DNA of 64,000 bases from Nonomuraea typhae (lineage in GTDB: Bacteria; Actinomycetota; Actinomycetes; Streptosporangiales; Streptosporangiaceae): positions 558,001 through 622,000 of the forward strand of contig NZ_VRLV01000002.1 of the NCBI RefSeq assembly GCF_009760925.1. Reading direction: 5' to 3'. The stretch's first letter is position 1. Each line of letters begins with the position of its first letter. Position numbers and translations under genes: made by a program. Below, piece after piece: positions 22,692-31,003 of this stretch. The notes under the pieces are model-generated. The model had not been told where the DNA came from. It worked only from the letters and a program-made list of their open reading frames with translations, and did not search any database.

Positions 22692-23801
22692 TCAAGGACG
22701 GTTGCGGCCGGAGCGGCGCATCTCCTTGTGGATGATCTTCCACTTGTTCTGTTGTTCCTTGCGCAGCCTGGCGTCCGTCCGGGTGGCCATCCACGCCGCC
22801 TCGCGCTGCAGCTTGCGCCAGCTGAGCAGCCGGCGCTCGGGCAGCTCCCCGCTCTCCACCGCGGCCAGCACCGCGCACCCCGGCTCCTCGTCGTGCCCGC
22901 AGTCGCCGAACCGGCACGCCCGGGCCAGGTCGTCGATGTCGGAGAAGACGAGGTCGACCCCGTCGGTCATGCCGAACAGGCCGACCCGGCGGATGCCGGG
23001 GGTGTCGATGACGAGGCCGCCGCCGGGCAGCGGGATGAGCTCGCGGTGCACGGTGGTGTGGCGGCCGCGGCCGTCGCCCGCGCGGACGAGCTGGGTCTCC
23101 ATGACCTCGCCGCCGGCCAGGGCGTTGACGAGCGTGGACTTGCCCGCGCCGGACGGCCCGAGGACGACGGCGGTCCTGGAGCCCTCCAGGTAGGAGCGCA
23201 CCAGCTCGACGCCGTCACCCAGCAGGGACGAGACGGCGTGCACGTCCACCCCGGGCGCGGCGGTGCGCACGTCGGCCAGCAGCTCGTCCAGCCCGTCCTC
23301 GAACAGGTCGGACTTGGTGATGAGCACGACGGGCGTGCCGCCGGACTCCCAGGCCAGCGCGACGAGCCGCTCGATGCGGGCCAGGTCGGCGAAGTCGGTG
23401 GCGTGCATGGACGGCTCGGCCACGAAGACGACGTCCACGTTCGCGGCCAGCACCTGTCCTTGCCCGTCGTTCGACAACCCCCCTCGAGAGGTACGGCTGA
23501 CGCCGCCCCGGACGAACGAGGTGTGCCTGGGCAGGATCGCGTCGAGCTCGTAGCGGCCCTCGTCGAGCAGGCGCAGCGCGGCCCAGTCGCCCACGCACGG
23601 GAGCGCGACCGGATCCTCGGCAGAGGCGCGGCGCACGCGGGCGCCGTATTTGACCTGATGCTGGCCGTCGGCCGCGATCACGTCGGCGGCGCCGCGGTCG
23701 ACGCGCGACACGCGGGCCGGAAGGGTATCGGCAGGCAGCTCGGCGGCCAGAGAGCCGGTCCAGCCGAGCAGAGAAAGATCGTAAATCAAGGTTGGTGACA
23801 C
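22692..23801 (-). CDS. rsgA: ribosome small-subunit GTPase RsgA
   Basis: 369 aa, circularly permuted GTPase that checks late 30S maturation. Order: OB-like N-terminus, G4 LITKSDL, G1 GPSGAGKSTLVNAL, switch segment TTVHRELIPLPGGG, G3 DTPGIR, then a zinc-binding C-terminal region (CRFGDCGHDEEPGC). GTG 23801 is used. A TTG a few codons later is possible. It stands alone and is unrelated in function to the flanking clusters. Confidence 0.9.
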   Translation of the reverse strand: MSPTLIYDLSLLGWTGSLAAELPADTLPARVSRVDRGAADVIAADGQHQVKYGARVRRASAEDPVALPCVGDWAALRLLDEGRYELDAILPRHTSFVRGGVSRTSRGGLSNDGQGQVLAANVDVVFVAEPSMHATDFADLARIERLVALAWESGGTPVVLITKSDLFEDGLDELLADVRTAAPGVDVHAVSSLLGDGVELVRSYLEGSRTAVVLGPSGAGKSTLVNALAGGEVMETQLVRAGDGRGRHTTVHRELIPLPGGGLVIDTPGIRRVGLFGMTDGVDLVFSDIDDLARACRFGDCGHDEEPGCAVLAAVESGELPERRLLSWRKLQREAAWMATRTDARLRKEQQNKWKIIHKEMRRSGRNRP

Positions 23802-23977
23802 CTTCGAGGATGTGGGAATCCCCGGGTCACTCGATCAGCTGAGCACCCGGAGGCTGATGGACGACAGGCTCGTCAGAACAACCCGCATGCGTCCTCACCT
23901 CCCAGCTCTGGGCGCGCCGGTGCGCGCCCGGCCACTGTACGCGGCCGCGGGCGATCACGGCAACTTCACAACGTCGT

Positions 23978-24006
23978 TGAACCTTCGCCGCGCCGCCCTC
24001 CGTACT
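23978..24006 (+). promoter_or_regulatory. ECF-type promoter before the sigma factor gene
   Basis: TGAACC (23978-23983), 17 nt, CGTACT (24001-24006). The same pair with the same 17-nt spacer lies before the CHRD gene (25437-25465), and the preceding CGT is shared too. The form fits ECF promoters of the SigL type (TGAACC...CGT). It implies autoregulation by the sigma factor encoded at 24049. Confidence 0.7.
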
Positions 24007-24048
24007 CTCTGCCGACGCCGGATTTCGCCGGCCCAACCGGAAAGGGGC

Positions 24049-24660
24049 ATGATGCGACTCAGCACCTACCCCTCAGTGTCGGCTGACGGAGCCGTATCCA
24101 TGCCGAAACCTGGACTGCGCACGCTGGTCCGGCATCTGCGCCCGGCCGGGCGGGGCGAGGACGAGCGCGCGGTCACCGCGCTCTACCGCGAATACCACCG
24201 GCCGCTTCTGGCGTTCGTGGCACGGCTGGTCGGCGGCGATCGGCAGTGGGCGGAGGACGTGGTGCAGGAGACCATGATCCGGGCCTGGCGCAGCGCGGAC
24301 CAGCTCGACGGCGAGGCCGCTTCGCTGATGCCCTGGCTCGCCACGGTCGCCCGTCGTATCGTCATCGATGACCGGCGGCGCAAGGACGCTCGTCCACAGG
24401 AGTCAGGTGACGGGCCGCTGGAGAGCGTCCCCGTCCCCGACGAGATGGAGACTCTGCTGCACCAGGTGGTCGTGTCGGAGGCGCTGAAGTCGTTGTCACC
24501 TGCGCACCGCGAGATTCTCAACGAGACGATCCTGCGCGACAGGTCGGTCAACGACGCCGCCGAAGCGCTGGGGATCCCTGTGGGCACGGCGAAGTCCCGG
24601 GTCTACTACGCGATCCGCGCGTTGCGTGTCGCGCTGGAGGAGAGAGGGGTGACGGCGTGA
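24049..24660 (+). CDS. ECF RNA polymerase sigma factor (SigL/SigK-like)
   Basis: 203 aa. Region 2 (YREYHRPLLAFVARLVGGDRQ; DVVQETMIRAWRS; PWLATVARRIVIDDRRR) and region 4 (LKSLSPAHREILNETILRDRS; EALGIPVGTAKSRVYYAIRAL). Start at the ATG-ATG at 24049, preceded by GGAAAGGGG; upstream in-frame codons run through the promoter and are not used. The stop overlaps the anti-sigma start (GTGA). Probably directs transcription of itself and of the CHRD gene. Confidence 0.9.
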   Translation: MMRLSTYPSVSADGAVSMPKPGLRTLVRHLRPAGRGEDERAVTALYREYHRPLLAFVARLVGGDRQWAEDVVQETMIRAWRSADQLDGEAASLMPWLATVARRIVIDDRRRKDARPQESGDGPLESVPVPDEMETLLHQVVVSEALKSLSPAHREILNETILRDRSVNDAAEALGIPVGTAKSRVYYAIRALRVALEERGVTA

Positions 24661-25373
24661 GCGCGAGGGTGGAGCACACCGATGTGGGCGCCTACGCCCT
24701 GGGCCTGCTGGAGGCCGACGACAAGCGGGCGTTCGAGGCGCATCTGGCCACCTGCCCGGCGTGTACGGCGGAGCTGGCCGAGTTGTCGGGCATGGCGGGC
24801 GTGCTGACCGGTGTGGGCCCGATCGAACCCGACGTGGCGGACGAACCCGGGGAGGCCCGGGTCGTCGACCTTCTCAGGCGGCGCAAGGCGGCCGACCGGC
24901 GCACCCGCCGGGGCACGCTGGTGATCGGCGTGGCGGCGGCGGTGACGCTAGTGGCGGGCGGCATCGCGGTGGGCGCCGGGCTCGGCCCCTCTCCGCAGCC
25001 GATAGCCGAGGGAGCGCACCATCCCGGGGCGGGCCCGGCCGAGCAGTTCTACGAGGAGGGCACCCCGGCCGTGGGCACGAGCACGAGCGGCGTGCGCGGC
25101 GGCGTGGTCTACGAGTCCAAGAAATGGGGCACGCACGCCGCGCTCAAACTCGAAGGCGTCAAAGGACCTTTGGAGTGCGAGCTGATCGCGGTCGCCAAGA
25201 ACGGCGCGCGCAAATCGATGACCGGATGGGCCGTGCCGCCGCCCGGATATGGCGTCGAAGGCCAGCCGAACCCGCTTTACATGCACGGCGGCAGCGCGTG
25301 GAGCGCGGACCAGATCGACCGCTTCGAAGTCGTCACGTCAACGGGCTTGACCCTGCTCACCGTCGATATCTGA
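24657..25373 (+). CDS. zinc-finger anti-sigma factor (RskA/RslA type)
   Basis: 238 aa. N-terminal ZAS domain with H-x3-C-x2-C in AHLATCPACTAEL (about residues 30-42), one membrane helix (LVIGVAAAVTLVAGGIAVGAG, about 90-110) and an extracytoplasmic domain resembling RskA C-terminal regions. It holds the cognate sigma factor inactive at the membrane and releases it upon an external or redox signal. GTG start overlaps the sigma stop. A strong terminator follows. Confidence 0.88.
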   Translation: MSARVEHTDVGAYALGLLEADDKRAFEAHLATCPACTAELAELSGMAGVLTGVGPIEPDVADEPGEARVVDLLRRRKAADRRTRRGTLVIGVAAAVTLVAGGIAVGAGLGPSPQPIAEGAHHPGAGPAEQFYEEGTPAVGTSTSGVRGGVVYESKKWGTHAALKLEGVKGPLECELIAVAKNGARKSMTGWAVPPPGYGVEGQPNPLYMHGGSAWSADQIDRFEVVTSTGLTLLTVDI

Positions 25374-25385
25374 ATACGCTTTCCC

Positions 25386-25416
25386 AGCCCTCTCACCTGC
25401 GGTGGGAGGGCTTTTT
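25386..25416 (+). terminator. rho-independent terminator after the anti-sigma gene
   Basis: AGCCCTCTCACC-TGC-GGTGGGAGGGCT followed by a T-run: 12-bp stem with one wobble and a 3-nt loop, 13 nt after the anti-sigma stop. It separates the sigma operon from the CHRD gene, which has its own ECF promoter. Confidence 0.9.
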
Positions 25417-25436
25417 CAATTTCTTGGAAACTTCGT

Positions 25437-25465
25437 TGAACCGTTCCGTGGTGATCGCGCGTACT
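25437..25465 (+). promoter_or_regulatory. ECF-type promoter before the CHRD gene
   Basis: TGAACC (25437-25442), 17 nt, CGTACT (25460-25465), identical in both boxes and spacing to the promoter of the sigma gene. It marks the CHRD protein as a direct target of that sigma factor. The start codon follows 44 nt later. Confidence 0.7.
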
Positions 25466-25509
25466 GCCTGCCGTACCGAGGGAGAATCACCCAGTAAAAG
25501 AGGTTAACG

Positions 25510-26766
25510 ATGCTGACGTTCGCCATTTCCGGCGCAATTCTGGCCGCTTCCCTTTCGCCGGTGCACACCGGCTCGCCCGACGTCTATCTTGCCGCCGGGC
25601 TGCGCGGCGCGAACGAGGTGGGCGTGAAGGGCGACGGTGACGGCCGGGCCACCGTGGTGCTGAAGATCAGCGGCGGCAAGGTGACGTTCGCGATCCGGTG
25701 GAACAAGGTGGAGGCGCCGTCCGCCGCCCACATCCACCTCGGCGCCAAGGGCGTCAACGGCGAGGTCAAGCTCGACCTCTTCAAGCGGCCGCTGCCCAAG
25801 AGCGTGCTCGGCGTGACCGGCACCGCCACCGCCGACGCGGACCTGGTCGAGCAGCTCACCGCCGATCCCGCCGGCTTCTACGCCAACCTCCACAACGCCG
25901 CCTTCCCCAAGGGCGCGCTCCGCGGCCGGTTCCACAGGCTCGCCAAGCCCGTGGACCTCAACGGCGTCCTGCACGGCAGCAACGCGGCCGCCCTCTCGTC
26001 CAGGGCCGACGGCGCCCAGGAGGTCCAGGCCGGCGACGGCAAGAGGCGCGGCGACGACGACGGCGCCGCCACCTGGTGGCTGCGTCCCAACGGCGCCGCC
26101 CTCGCCTACACCGCCACCTGGACCGGCGTCGACGCCCCCACCAACGGCCACGTCCACAAGGGCGCGCCGGGCAAGAACGGCGACGTCGTGGCCGACCTGT
26201 TCGCCGACGCCAAGGGGCTGCCGCAGAACCTGACCGGCGTGGCCGGCGAGGCGCCCGTCCCCCGCGGAGTCGTCAAGCGCATCGCCGCCGACCCGGGCGC
26301 GTACTACTCCAACCTGCACACCACCGGCTTCGACGGCGGCGCGGTCCGCGGCCGGTTGTCCGGCCGCGCGTTCGGCCACCCCCGGGCGATGACCGCCGAC
26401 GTCCTCGAGGGCGCCCAGCTCTACCAGTGCAAGGGCGGCGCGTTCGTCCAGCTCGGCGTCACGGCCAAGCTGCGCCGCGGCATCGCGCACGACTTCGCCG
26501 ACGCCTTCGACGGCCCGCCGCAGTGGATCACCCCCGACGGCAGCGCCGTGCGCGGCAAGCTGGTCACCAAGACCCCGAACGGCGAGGGCAACATCCCCGA
26601 GCTGGTCCTCGACGCCACCCAGTCCGGCAAGCGCGGCGGCCTGCTCTCCTTCGCCACCACGATCCTCCGCCTCAACACCACGGGCGGCGTGGCGCCGACG
26701 GGCCCGTGCAAGACCGGCCGCCGCGTCCAGGTCCCGTACGGCGCCGACTACCTCTACCTCGGCTAA
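25510..26766 (+). CDS. secreted protein with two CHRD domains and a DUF3455 domain
   Basis: 418 aa. Cleavable signal peptide (ISGAILAASLSPVHTG). CHRD domain 1 at about residues 25-140 (AAHIHLGAKGVNG; FYANLHNAAFPKGALRGRF) and CHRD 2 at about 160-290 (NGHVHKGAPGKNG; YYSNLHTTGFDGGAVRGRL) are clear internal repeats. Residues ~305-418 match DUF3455 (GAQLYQCKGGAFVQLGV; PQWITPDGSAVRGK; C-terminal VPYGADYLYLG). CHRD domains are extracellular and of unclear chemistry. The conserved His (HIHL, HVHK) may bind metal. AGAGG upstream of ATG. Output gene of the adjacent sigma system. Confidence 0.85.
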   Translation: MLTFAISGAILAASLSPVHTGSPDVYLAAGLRGANEVGVKGDGDGRATVVLKISGGKVTFAIRWNKVEAPSAAHIHLGAKGVNGEVKLDLFKRPLPKSVLGVTGTATADADLVEQLTADPAGFYANLHNAAFPKGALRGRFHRLAKPVDLNGVLHGSNAAALSSRADGAQEVQAGDGKRRGDDDGAATWWLRPNGAALAYTATWTGVDAPTNGHVHKGAPGKNGDVVADLFADAKGLPQNLTGVAGEAPVPRGVVKRIAADPGAYYSNLHTTGFDGGAVRGRLSGRAFGHPRAMTADVLEGAQLYQCKGGAFVQLGVTAKLRRGIAHDFADAFDGPPQWITPDGSAVRGKLVTKTPNGEGNIPELVLDATQSGKRGGLLSFATTILRLNTTGGVAPTGPCKTGRRVQVPYGADYLYLG

Positions 26767-26940
26767 CCCCGGCCCGGCCGGACCAAACCCGGCGAAGGCC
26801 CGCAAGGCCGCAAGGCCCCCAGCCCTCGGCCCGAAGGCGACGCAGCCTCGCCTTCCGGCCCTCCCCGCCGGTTTCCGGATCCCTGTCCCCCAGACCCGGT
26901 CAACCGGCCCGTCTCCGGAGCCTGCCCTCTCCGGAGACCC

Positions 26941-26977
26941 GGCGCCCGCCGCTCATCCCCCGAGAGCGGCGGGCGCC
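26941..26977. terminator. bidirectional terminator in the 26767-27210 gap
   Basis: A perfect 14-bp stem GGCGCCCGCCGCTC/GAGCGGCGGGCGCC with a 9-nt loop. It lies between the convergent CHRD and glyA genes. The rest of this 444-bp gap shows no gene. It holds two 15-bp copies of GCCGTCGAGACGGAA (27155 and 27181) just after the glyA stop and some GGCGGGCCGCCCG-type palindromic words also seen at 43511. Confidence 0.75.
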
Positions 26978-27210
26978 GATGTCTCGTGCGGGTACGGCGG
27001 GCCGCCCGTTTCCAGGTGTCGGCCGACCCACTTGGCCGGCTGAGAAAGCGGCCGTAACGGCGAGAAGGCCCGCGCCCGGCGGCCGTGAGACCGATGGGCG
27101 CGAGCCAGAGGCGGCGGGCGGTGGCCCGCACGGCCCCGCCGTACAAAATCCAGCGCCGTCGAGACGGAAAGCCCCGCGTGGCCGTCGAGACGGAAGCCCG
27201 CCCGCGGGGG

Positions 27211-28464
27211 CTAGGAAATGCCGGGGGCGGGGAACTGGGCGGTGAGTTCGCTGACCTCGTGGTGGACGCGGGTGATGACGTCCTCGGCGTCGCCCTTGGC
27301 CAGGGCGGTGACGACCTCGTCCATCCAGGCGCCGATCTGTCGCATCTCGGCCTCCTTCATGCCCCGGCTGGTGACCGACGGGGTGCCGATGCGGATGCCG
27401 GAGGGGTCGAAGGGCTTGCGGGTGTCGAACGGGACGGCGTTGTAGTTGGTCTCCAGGCCGGCCCGGTCGAGCGCCTGGGCGGCGGGCTTGCCGCCGATGC
27501 CCTTCGGGGTGAGGTCGAGCAGGATGAGGTGGTTGTCGGTGCCGCCGGACACGAGGTCGAAGCCTCGGCTGGACAGCTCCTCGGCCAGCGCCTTGGCGTT
27601 GGCGACGATCTGGTGGGCGTACGCCTTGAAGGCGTCGGTGTTCGCCTCGTGCAGGGCCACGGCGATGGCGGCGGTGGTGTGGTTGTGCGGGCCGCCCTGC
27701 AGGCCGGGGAAGACGGCCTTGTTGAGCGCCGTGGCGTGCTCGTCGGCGGTGGCCATGAGCATGGCGCCGCGCGGGCCGCGCAGGGTCTTGTGGGTGGTGG
27801 TGGAGATGACGTCGGCGTGGCCCACGGGCGAGGGGTGGGCGCCGCCGGCGACCAGGCCGGCGATGTGGGCGATGTCGGCGGCGAGGACGGCGTCCACCTC
27901 GCGGGCGACGGCGGCGAATGCCTCGAAGTCGATGGTGCGCGGGATGGCGGTGCCGCCGCAGAAGATCAGCTTGGGCCGGTGCTCCAGGGCCAGGGCGCGG
28001 ACCTCGTCCATGTCGACGCGGCCGGTGTCCTTGCGGACGCCGTAGCGGACCGGGTTGAACCACTTGCCGGTGGCGCTGACCGACCAGCCGTGGGTCAGGT
28101 GGCCGCCGAAGGGCAGGCCCATGCCCATGACGGTGTCGCCGGGCTGGAGGAAGGCCAGGTAGATGGCGAGGTTGGCGGGCGAGCCCGAATACGGCTGGAC
28201 GTTGGCGTGGTTGACGCCGAACAGCGCCTTGGCCCGCTCGATGGCCAGGGCCTCGACCTGGTCGATGACCTGCTGGCCCTCGTAGTAGCGCTTGCCGGCG
28301 TAGCCTTCGGAGTACTTGTTCGTCAGAACCGTGCCGGTGGCCTCGAGCACCGCCTTGGAGACGTAGTTCTCCGAGGCGATCAGCTTGACGGTGTCGGCCT
28401 GGCGGCGCTCCTCCGCCTTGACCAGCTCCGCGATCTGCGGGTCGACGCTAGCGAGAGAAGACAT
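27211..28464 (-). CDS. glyA: serine hydroxymethyltransferase
   Basis: 417 aa, PLP enzyme interconverting serine and glycine with tetrahydrofolate. Near-full family signature: LIASENYVSKAVLEA, NKYSEGYAGKRYYEG, PYSGSPANLAIY, and the PLP-Lys in VISTTTHKTLRGPRGAM (about residue 227). ATG at 28464 with ACAGGAG upstream; in-frame extension upstream is the leader RNA. It is controlled by the ZTP riboswitch in its leader, which links it to folate/one-carbon stress. Confidence 0.97.
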   Translation of the reverse strand: MSSLASVDPQIAELVKAEERRQADTVKLIASENYVSKAVLEATGTVLTNKYSEGYAGKRYYEGQQVIDQVEALAIERAKALFGVNHANVQPYSGSPANLAIYLAFLQPGDTVMGMGLPFGGHLTHGWSVSATGKWFNPVRYGVRKDTGRVDMDEVRALALEHRPKLIFCGGTAIPRTIDFEAFAAVAREVDAVLAADIAHIAGLVAGGAHPSPVGHADVISTTTHKTLRGPRGAMLMATADEHATALNKAVFPGLQGGPHNHTTAAIAVALHEANTDAFKAYAHQIVANAKALAEELSSRGFDLVSGGTDNHLILLDLTPKGIGGKPAAQALDRAGLETNYNAVPFDTRKPFDPSGIRIGTPSVTSRGMKEAEMRQIGAWMDEVVTALAKGDAEDVITRVHHEVSELTAQFPAPGIS

Positions 28465-28493
28465 GGCACTCCTGTCATCGTTGACATCCTCGC

Positions 28494-28572
28494 GGAGACC
28501 CAGGCGCTCGGCCTCCGCACCTTCCGCTCCCCGGTGGTTCAGGCCCACCTTATGCGCCAGTCGCGACGCCCT
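28494..28572 (-). ncRNA. ZTP (pfl motif) riboswitch before glyA
   Basis: On the minus strand the leader contains GGGCGTCGCGACTGGCG (28571-28555), a GGTGGG...ACCACC hairpin, CGGGGAGCG, and after a variable stretch CCGAGCGCCTGGGTCTC. These are the conserved parts of the pfl motif (GGGUCGUGACUGGCG, ACCACCGGGGAGCG, CCGCCUGGGC), in the right order, 30 nt before the glyA start. Ligand: ZTP/ZMP, signalling low 10-formyl-THF. A plausible -10 TATCGT lies at 28580-28575, directly upstream. Confidence 0.88.
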
Positions 28573-28630
28573 AGACGATAGCGGAAGGCGCTCGGGCCGG
28601 TGTGAGCGGAAGGTCCGCGGCAGCCGCCGC

Positions 28631-29584
28631 CTATCTCCCGATATTTCCTCGGGCGTCACCCCAAAGCCGGTCGACTTCGGCGTTCAAGATGGCCCCGATG
28701 AGCACGGCCAGCGCGGTGATGTAGAGCCAGAGGAGGACGGCGATCGGCGCCGCCAGCGAGCCGTAGATCGAGACCGGCGAGATCCACGCGGCCAGCACCG
28801 ACCGCAGCACGGCCGCGCAGACGATCCACAGGAACAACGCCAGGATCGCCCCCGGCAGCTCGCGGAACCAGCGGGTCCGCACCGGCACGCTCACGTGGTA
28901 GAGCACGCTCAGGAAGAGCACCGAGCCGACGATGACCACCGGCCAGTAGGCGAAGTCGATCACCGGCGCGTACTGCGCGGGCAACGTCTCCCTGAGCAGG
29001 GTGGGCCCGATGACCAGCACCGGCATGACGATGATGCCGATGACCAGCCCCACGATGTAAAGGCCGAAGGACATGAGGCGGGTGCGCACGATCCCGCGTT
29101 CCTCGCCGAGCCCGTAGGCGACCGAGATGAGGTCCACGTAGACGTAGAGGGCCCGCGACCCGGACCACAGCGACAGCAGGAATCCCAGCGAGATGATCGA
29201 GACCTTGCCGGCGTCGTCGCTGAGCACGTCGGCGATGAGCGGCTTGACGACCTTCTCGACCGCGTCCGCGGTGAACAGCACCCCGGCCTGGTCGAGCACC
29301 CACTGCTCGACCTTGCCCACGTTCTCCTTGCCCAGCCAGACGCCCAGCTTGGCCAGCACGCCGATCAGCCCGAGCACGAACGGCGGCAGCGACAGCAGCG
29401 CGAAGAACGCCGCCTCCCCCGCCAGCCCGGTCACCCGATAGTCCACCCCGGCGTTCGTCGTGGCGCGCACGAGCGCCCACGACTTGGTGTCGCGCACCCA
29501 GCTCAGGTGGGTCCTGACCTTGGTCAGGGCCTGCCTGCGCTGCTTGCGAGGGGTGCGCCGGGTGGGCGCATCGGTCGACGTCAT
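28631..29584 (-). CDS. YihY/virulence factor BrkB family inner-membrane protein
   Basis: 317 aa. About six membrane helices (around LAGEAAFFALLSLPPFVLGLIGV, IISLGFLLSLWSGSRALYVYV, GLYIVGLVIGIIVMPVLVIGP, VIVGSVLFLSVLYHV, ILALFLWIVCAAVLRSVLAAW, LYITALAVLIGAILNAEVD in pieces). The RxLYxYxDL-like and GxxxLNAExD motifs are typical. The family was once called RNase BN but is now seen as membrane proteins of unclear transport role. ATG 29584. Upstream of glyA on the same strand, but glyA has its own promoter and riboswitch. Confidence 0.88.
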   Translation of the reverse strand: MTSTDAPTRRTPRKQRRQALTKVRTHLSWVRDTKSWALVRATTNAGVDYRVTGLAGEAAFFALLSLPPFVLGLIGVLAKLGVWLGKENVGKVEQWVLDQAGVLFTADAVEKVVKPLIADVLSDDAGKVSIISLGFLLSLWSGSRALYVYVDLISVAYGLGEERGIVRTRLMSFGLYIVGLVIGIIVMPVLVIGPTLLRETLPAQYAPVIDFAYWPVVIVGSVLFLSVLYHVSVPVRTRWFRELPGAILALFLWIVCAAVLRSVLAAWISPVSIYGSLAAPIAVLLWLYITALAVLIGAILNAEVDRLWGDARGNIGR

Positions 29585-29642
29585 GGCACCAACGCTTCTC
29601 GCGGGAGTACTTCCCGACAGCTTATGCGCAGGTACATCCCCT

Positions 29643-30017
29643 CTACTTGACGTCCACGATCCGCGCGCCCAGGGGCAGCAGCGAAACCGGGATCATCTTG
29701 AGGTTGGCGATGCCCATCGGGATCCCGATGATCGAGACGAACAGCGGGATCGAGGTGATCACGTGCCCGATGGCCAGCCAGATCCCGGCCACCACGCACC
29801 AGATGACGTTGCCGATCGTGGACATCACCCCGGCGTCCGGGTCGCGCTCGACCGTGCGGCCGAACGGCCACAGCGCGTATCCGGCGATCCGGAACGAGGC
29901 GATGCCGAAAGGGATGGTGATGATCAGGATGCAGCAGATGACGCCGGCGACGGCGTAGCCGATCGCCAGCCAGATCCCGGCGAAGATCAGCCAGATGACG
30001 TTCAGCAGTGTCCGCAT
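29643..30017 (-). CDS. YccF-family membrane protein
   Basis: 124 aa with two tandem YccF repeats, each a hydrophobic pair around NVIWLIFAGIWLAIGY and NVIWCVVAGIWLAIGH, plus PFGIASFRIAGYALWPFGR. Four membrane segments predicted. YccF proteins are small inner-membrane proteins of unknown role. ATG 30017. Possibly in one unit with the TIGR03084 gene upstream, which ends 12 nt before it. Confidence 0.9.
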   Translation of the reverse strand: MRTLLNVIWLIFAGIWLAIGYAVAGVICCILIITIPFGIASFRIAGYALWPFGRTVERDPDAGVMSTIGNVIWCVVAGIWLAIGHVITSIPLFVSIIGIPMGIANLKMIPVSLLPLGARIVDVK

Positions 30018-30029
30018 GTATCCAGCATC

Positions 30030-30830
30030 TCAGCGCGCGTCCGGCCGGGGCATCCGGGCCTTCCCCGAGGGCGCCCTGCCCCGACCCGGAGGACCGGCGA
30101 ACGCCTGGGCGATCGCCGTCCACGCCGCCGCGGTCTGGCCGGAGACCTCCAGCGCGGTGTCGTCGCGGTGCGCACGCTGGGTGACGAGGAGGCAGAAGTC
30201 CAGCATGGGGCCGCGCACGACGTCCGGCACGCCGTCCGGTCCCGCCGTCCACACCTGGCCGCCGGGCATCGTCAGCTCGACCCTGACCGGCCGCTCGGGG
30301 ACGGCCAGCCCCCTGACCACGAAGCTGTACGGCAGGGCCCGCACGCCGATCGTGGCCACGTGGCGCAGCCTGGCCGCCGGCTCGCGGGTGACGCCGAGGG
30401 CGTCGGCCACGTCCTGGCCGTGGGCCCACGTCTCCATGAGGCGGGCGGTGGCGAAGGAGGCGGCCGACATGTCGGGGCCGTACCACGGCAGGCGCCGCCT
30501 GGCGTCGAGGCCGGACAGGGCGGTCAGCAGGGCGGCGCGTGCCGTACCGAACCAGGCGTGCACCTCGGCCGGGGCCATCGAGCGCGCCCGCTCGACCGGC
30601 TCGTCGGCGGAGGTGAGGGCGGCCGCGGCGGCGCGGAAGGCGGCGGGGTCGGTGGCGGCGCCGACGGCGGCGTCGTCGAAGTAGGCGAGATGGCTGATCT
30701 GGTCGCGGATCGCCCAGCCCTCCGCGGGGGTGGGCAGTTCCCACCCGGCGGGCTCGAGCGGGCTCAGCAGCGCCTGCAGGGAGGCGGTCTCATCACGCAG
30801 GTCGGCCACGAGCTCGCGCATGAGGTCCAT
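30030..30830 (-). CDS. TIGR03084-type DinB/MDMPI-fold protein
   Basis: 266 aa. The N-terminal half is a DinB-like four-helix bundle of the mycothiol-dependent maleylpyruvate-isomerase fold (WAIRDQISHLAYFDDAAVGA; ETWAHGQDVADALG) with the His residues of the metal site. The C-terminal half resembles the small MDMPI C-domain (LTMPGGQVWTAGPDGVPDVVRGP; FCLLVTQRAHRDD). TIGR03084 proteins are actinobacterial and uncharacterised. ATG 30830; divergent from the small Cys-rich gene at 30869. Confidence 0.85.
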   Translation of the reverse strand: MDLMRELVADLRDETASLQALLSPLEPAGWELPTPAEGWAIRDQISHLAYFDDAAVGAATDPAAFRAAAAALTSADEPVERARSMAPAEVHAWFGTARAALLTALSGLDARRRLPWYGPDMSAASFATARLMETWAHGQDVADALGVTREPAARLRHVATIGVRALPYSFVVRGLAVPERPVRVELTMPGGQVWTAGPDGVPDVVRGPMLDFCLLVTQRAHRDDTALEVSGQTAAAWTAIAQAFAGPPGRGRAPSGKARMPRPDAR

Positions 30831-30868
30831 GGCACCGCACTCTAACCGAACAACATTCCAATGCGACA

Positions 30869-31003
30869 ATGTCGAAGGTGATCTGCGAAAGCTGCAAGGA
30901 TCGCCGCCACGAGGAGTGCCGGGGCGGCTCCTGGTGCGACTGCCAGCATCAACCCGTCGCCGAGCCCAAGGAAACCGAGCTCGACTGGCCCCGTCAGGGG
31001 TGA
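30869..31003 (+). CDS. small Cys-rich (zinc-binding-like) protein, 44 aa
   Basis: ATG 30869 to TGA 31003 encodes MSKVICESCKDRRHEECR and then GGSWCDCQHQP followed by an acidic tail. Five Cys and two His in the first 31 residues (CxxC, HEEC, CDCQH) indicate a compact zinc site. It is too short for ordinary gene finders. Codon use is GC-rich at third positions, as in its neighbours, and no shadow gene explains it. It precedes the sulfur-assimilation operon, but an own promoter for that operon lies in between. I do not recognise a function. Confidence 0.65.
   Translation: MSKVICESCKDRRHEECRGGSWCDCQHQPVAEPKETELDWPRQG

Noticed and set aside
23812..24048. Longer N-terminus for the ECF sigma factor
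   Set aside because: The added 79 codons run through the ECF promoter at 23978-24006 and lack conservation; GGAAAGGGG-ATG at 24049 is the credible start.
26941..26977. Recombination or attachment site
   Set aside because: The perfect 14-bp stem lies between convergent genes and is explained as a terminator; there is no integrase or duplicated core.
28465..28659. N-terminal extension of glyA
   Set aside because: The in-frame extension covers the ZTP riboswitch and promoter; the ATG with ACAGGAG at 28464 agrees with the family's N-terminus.
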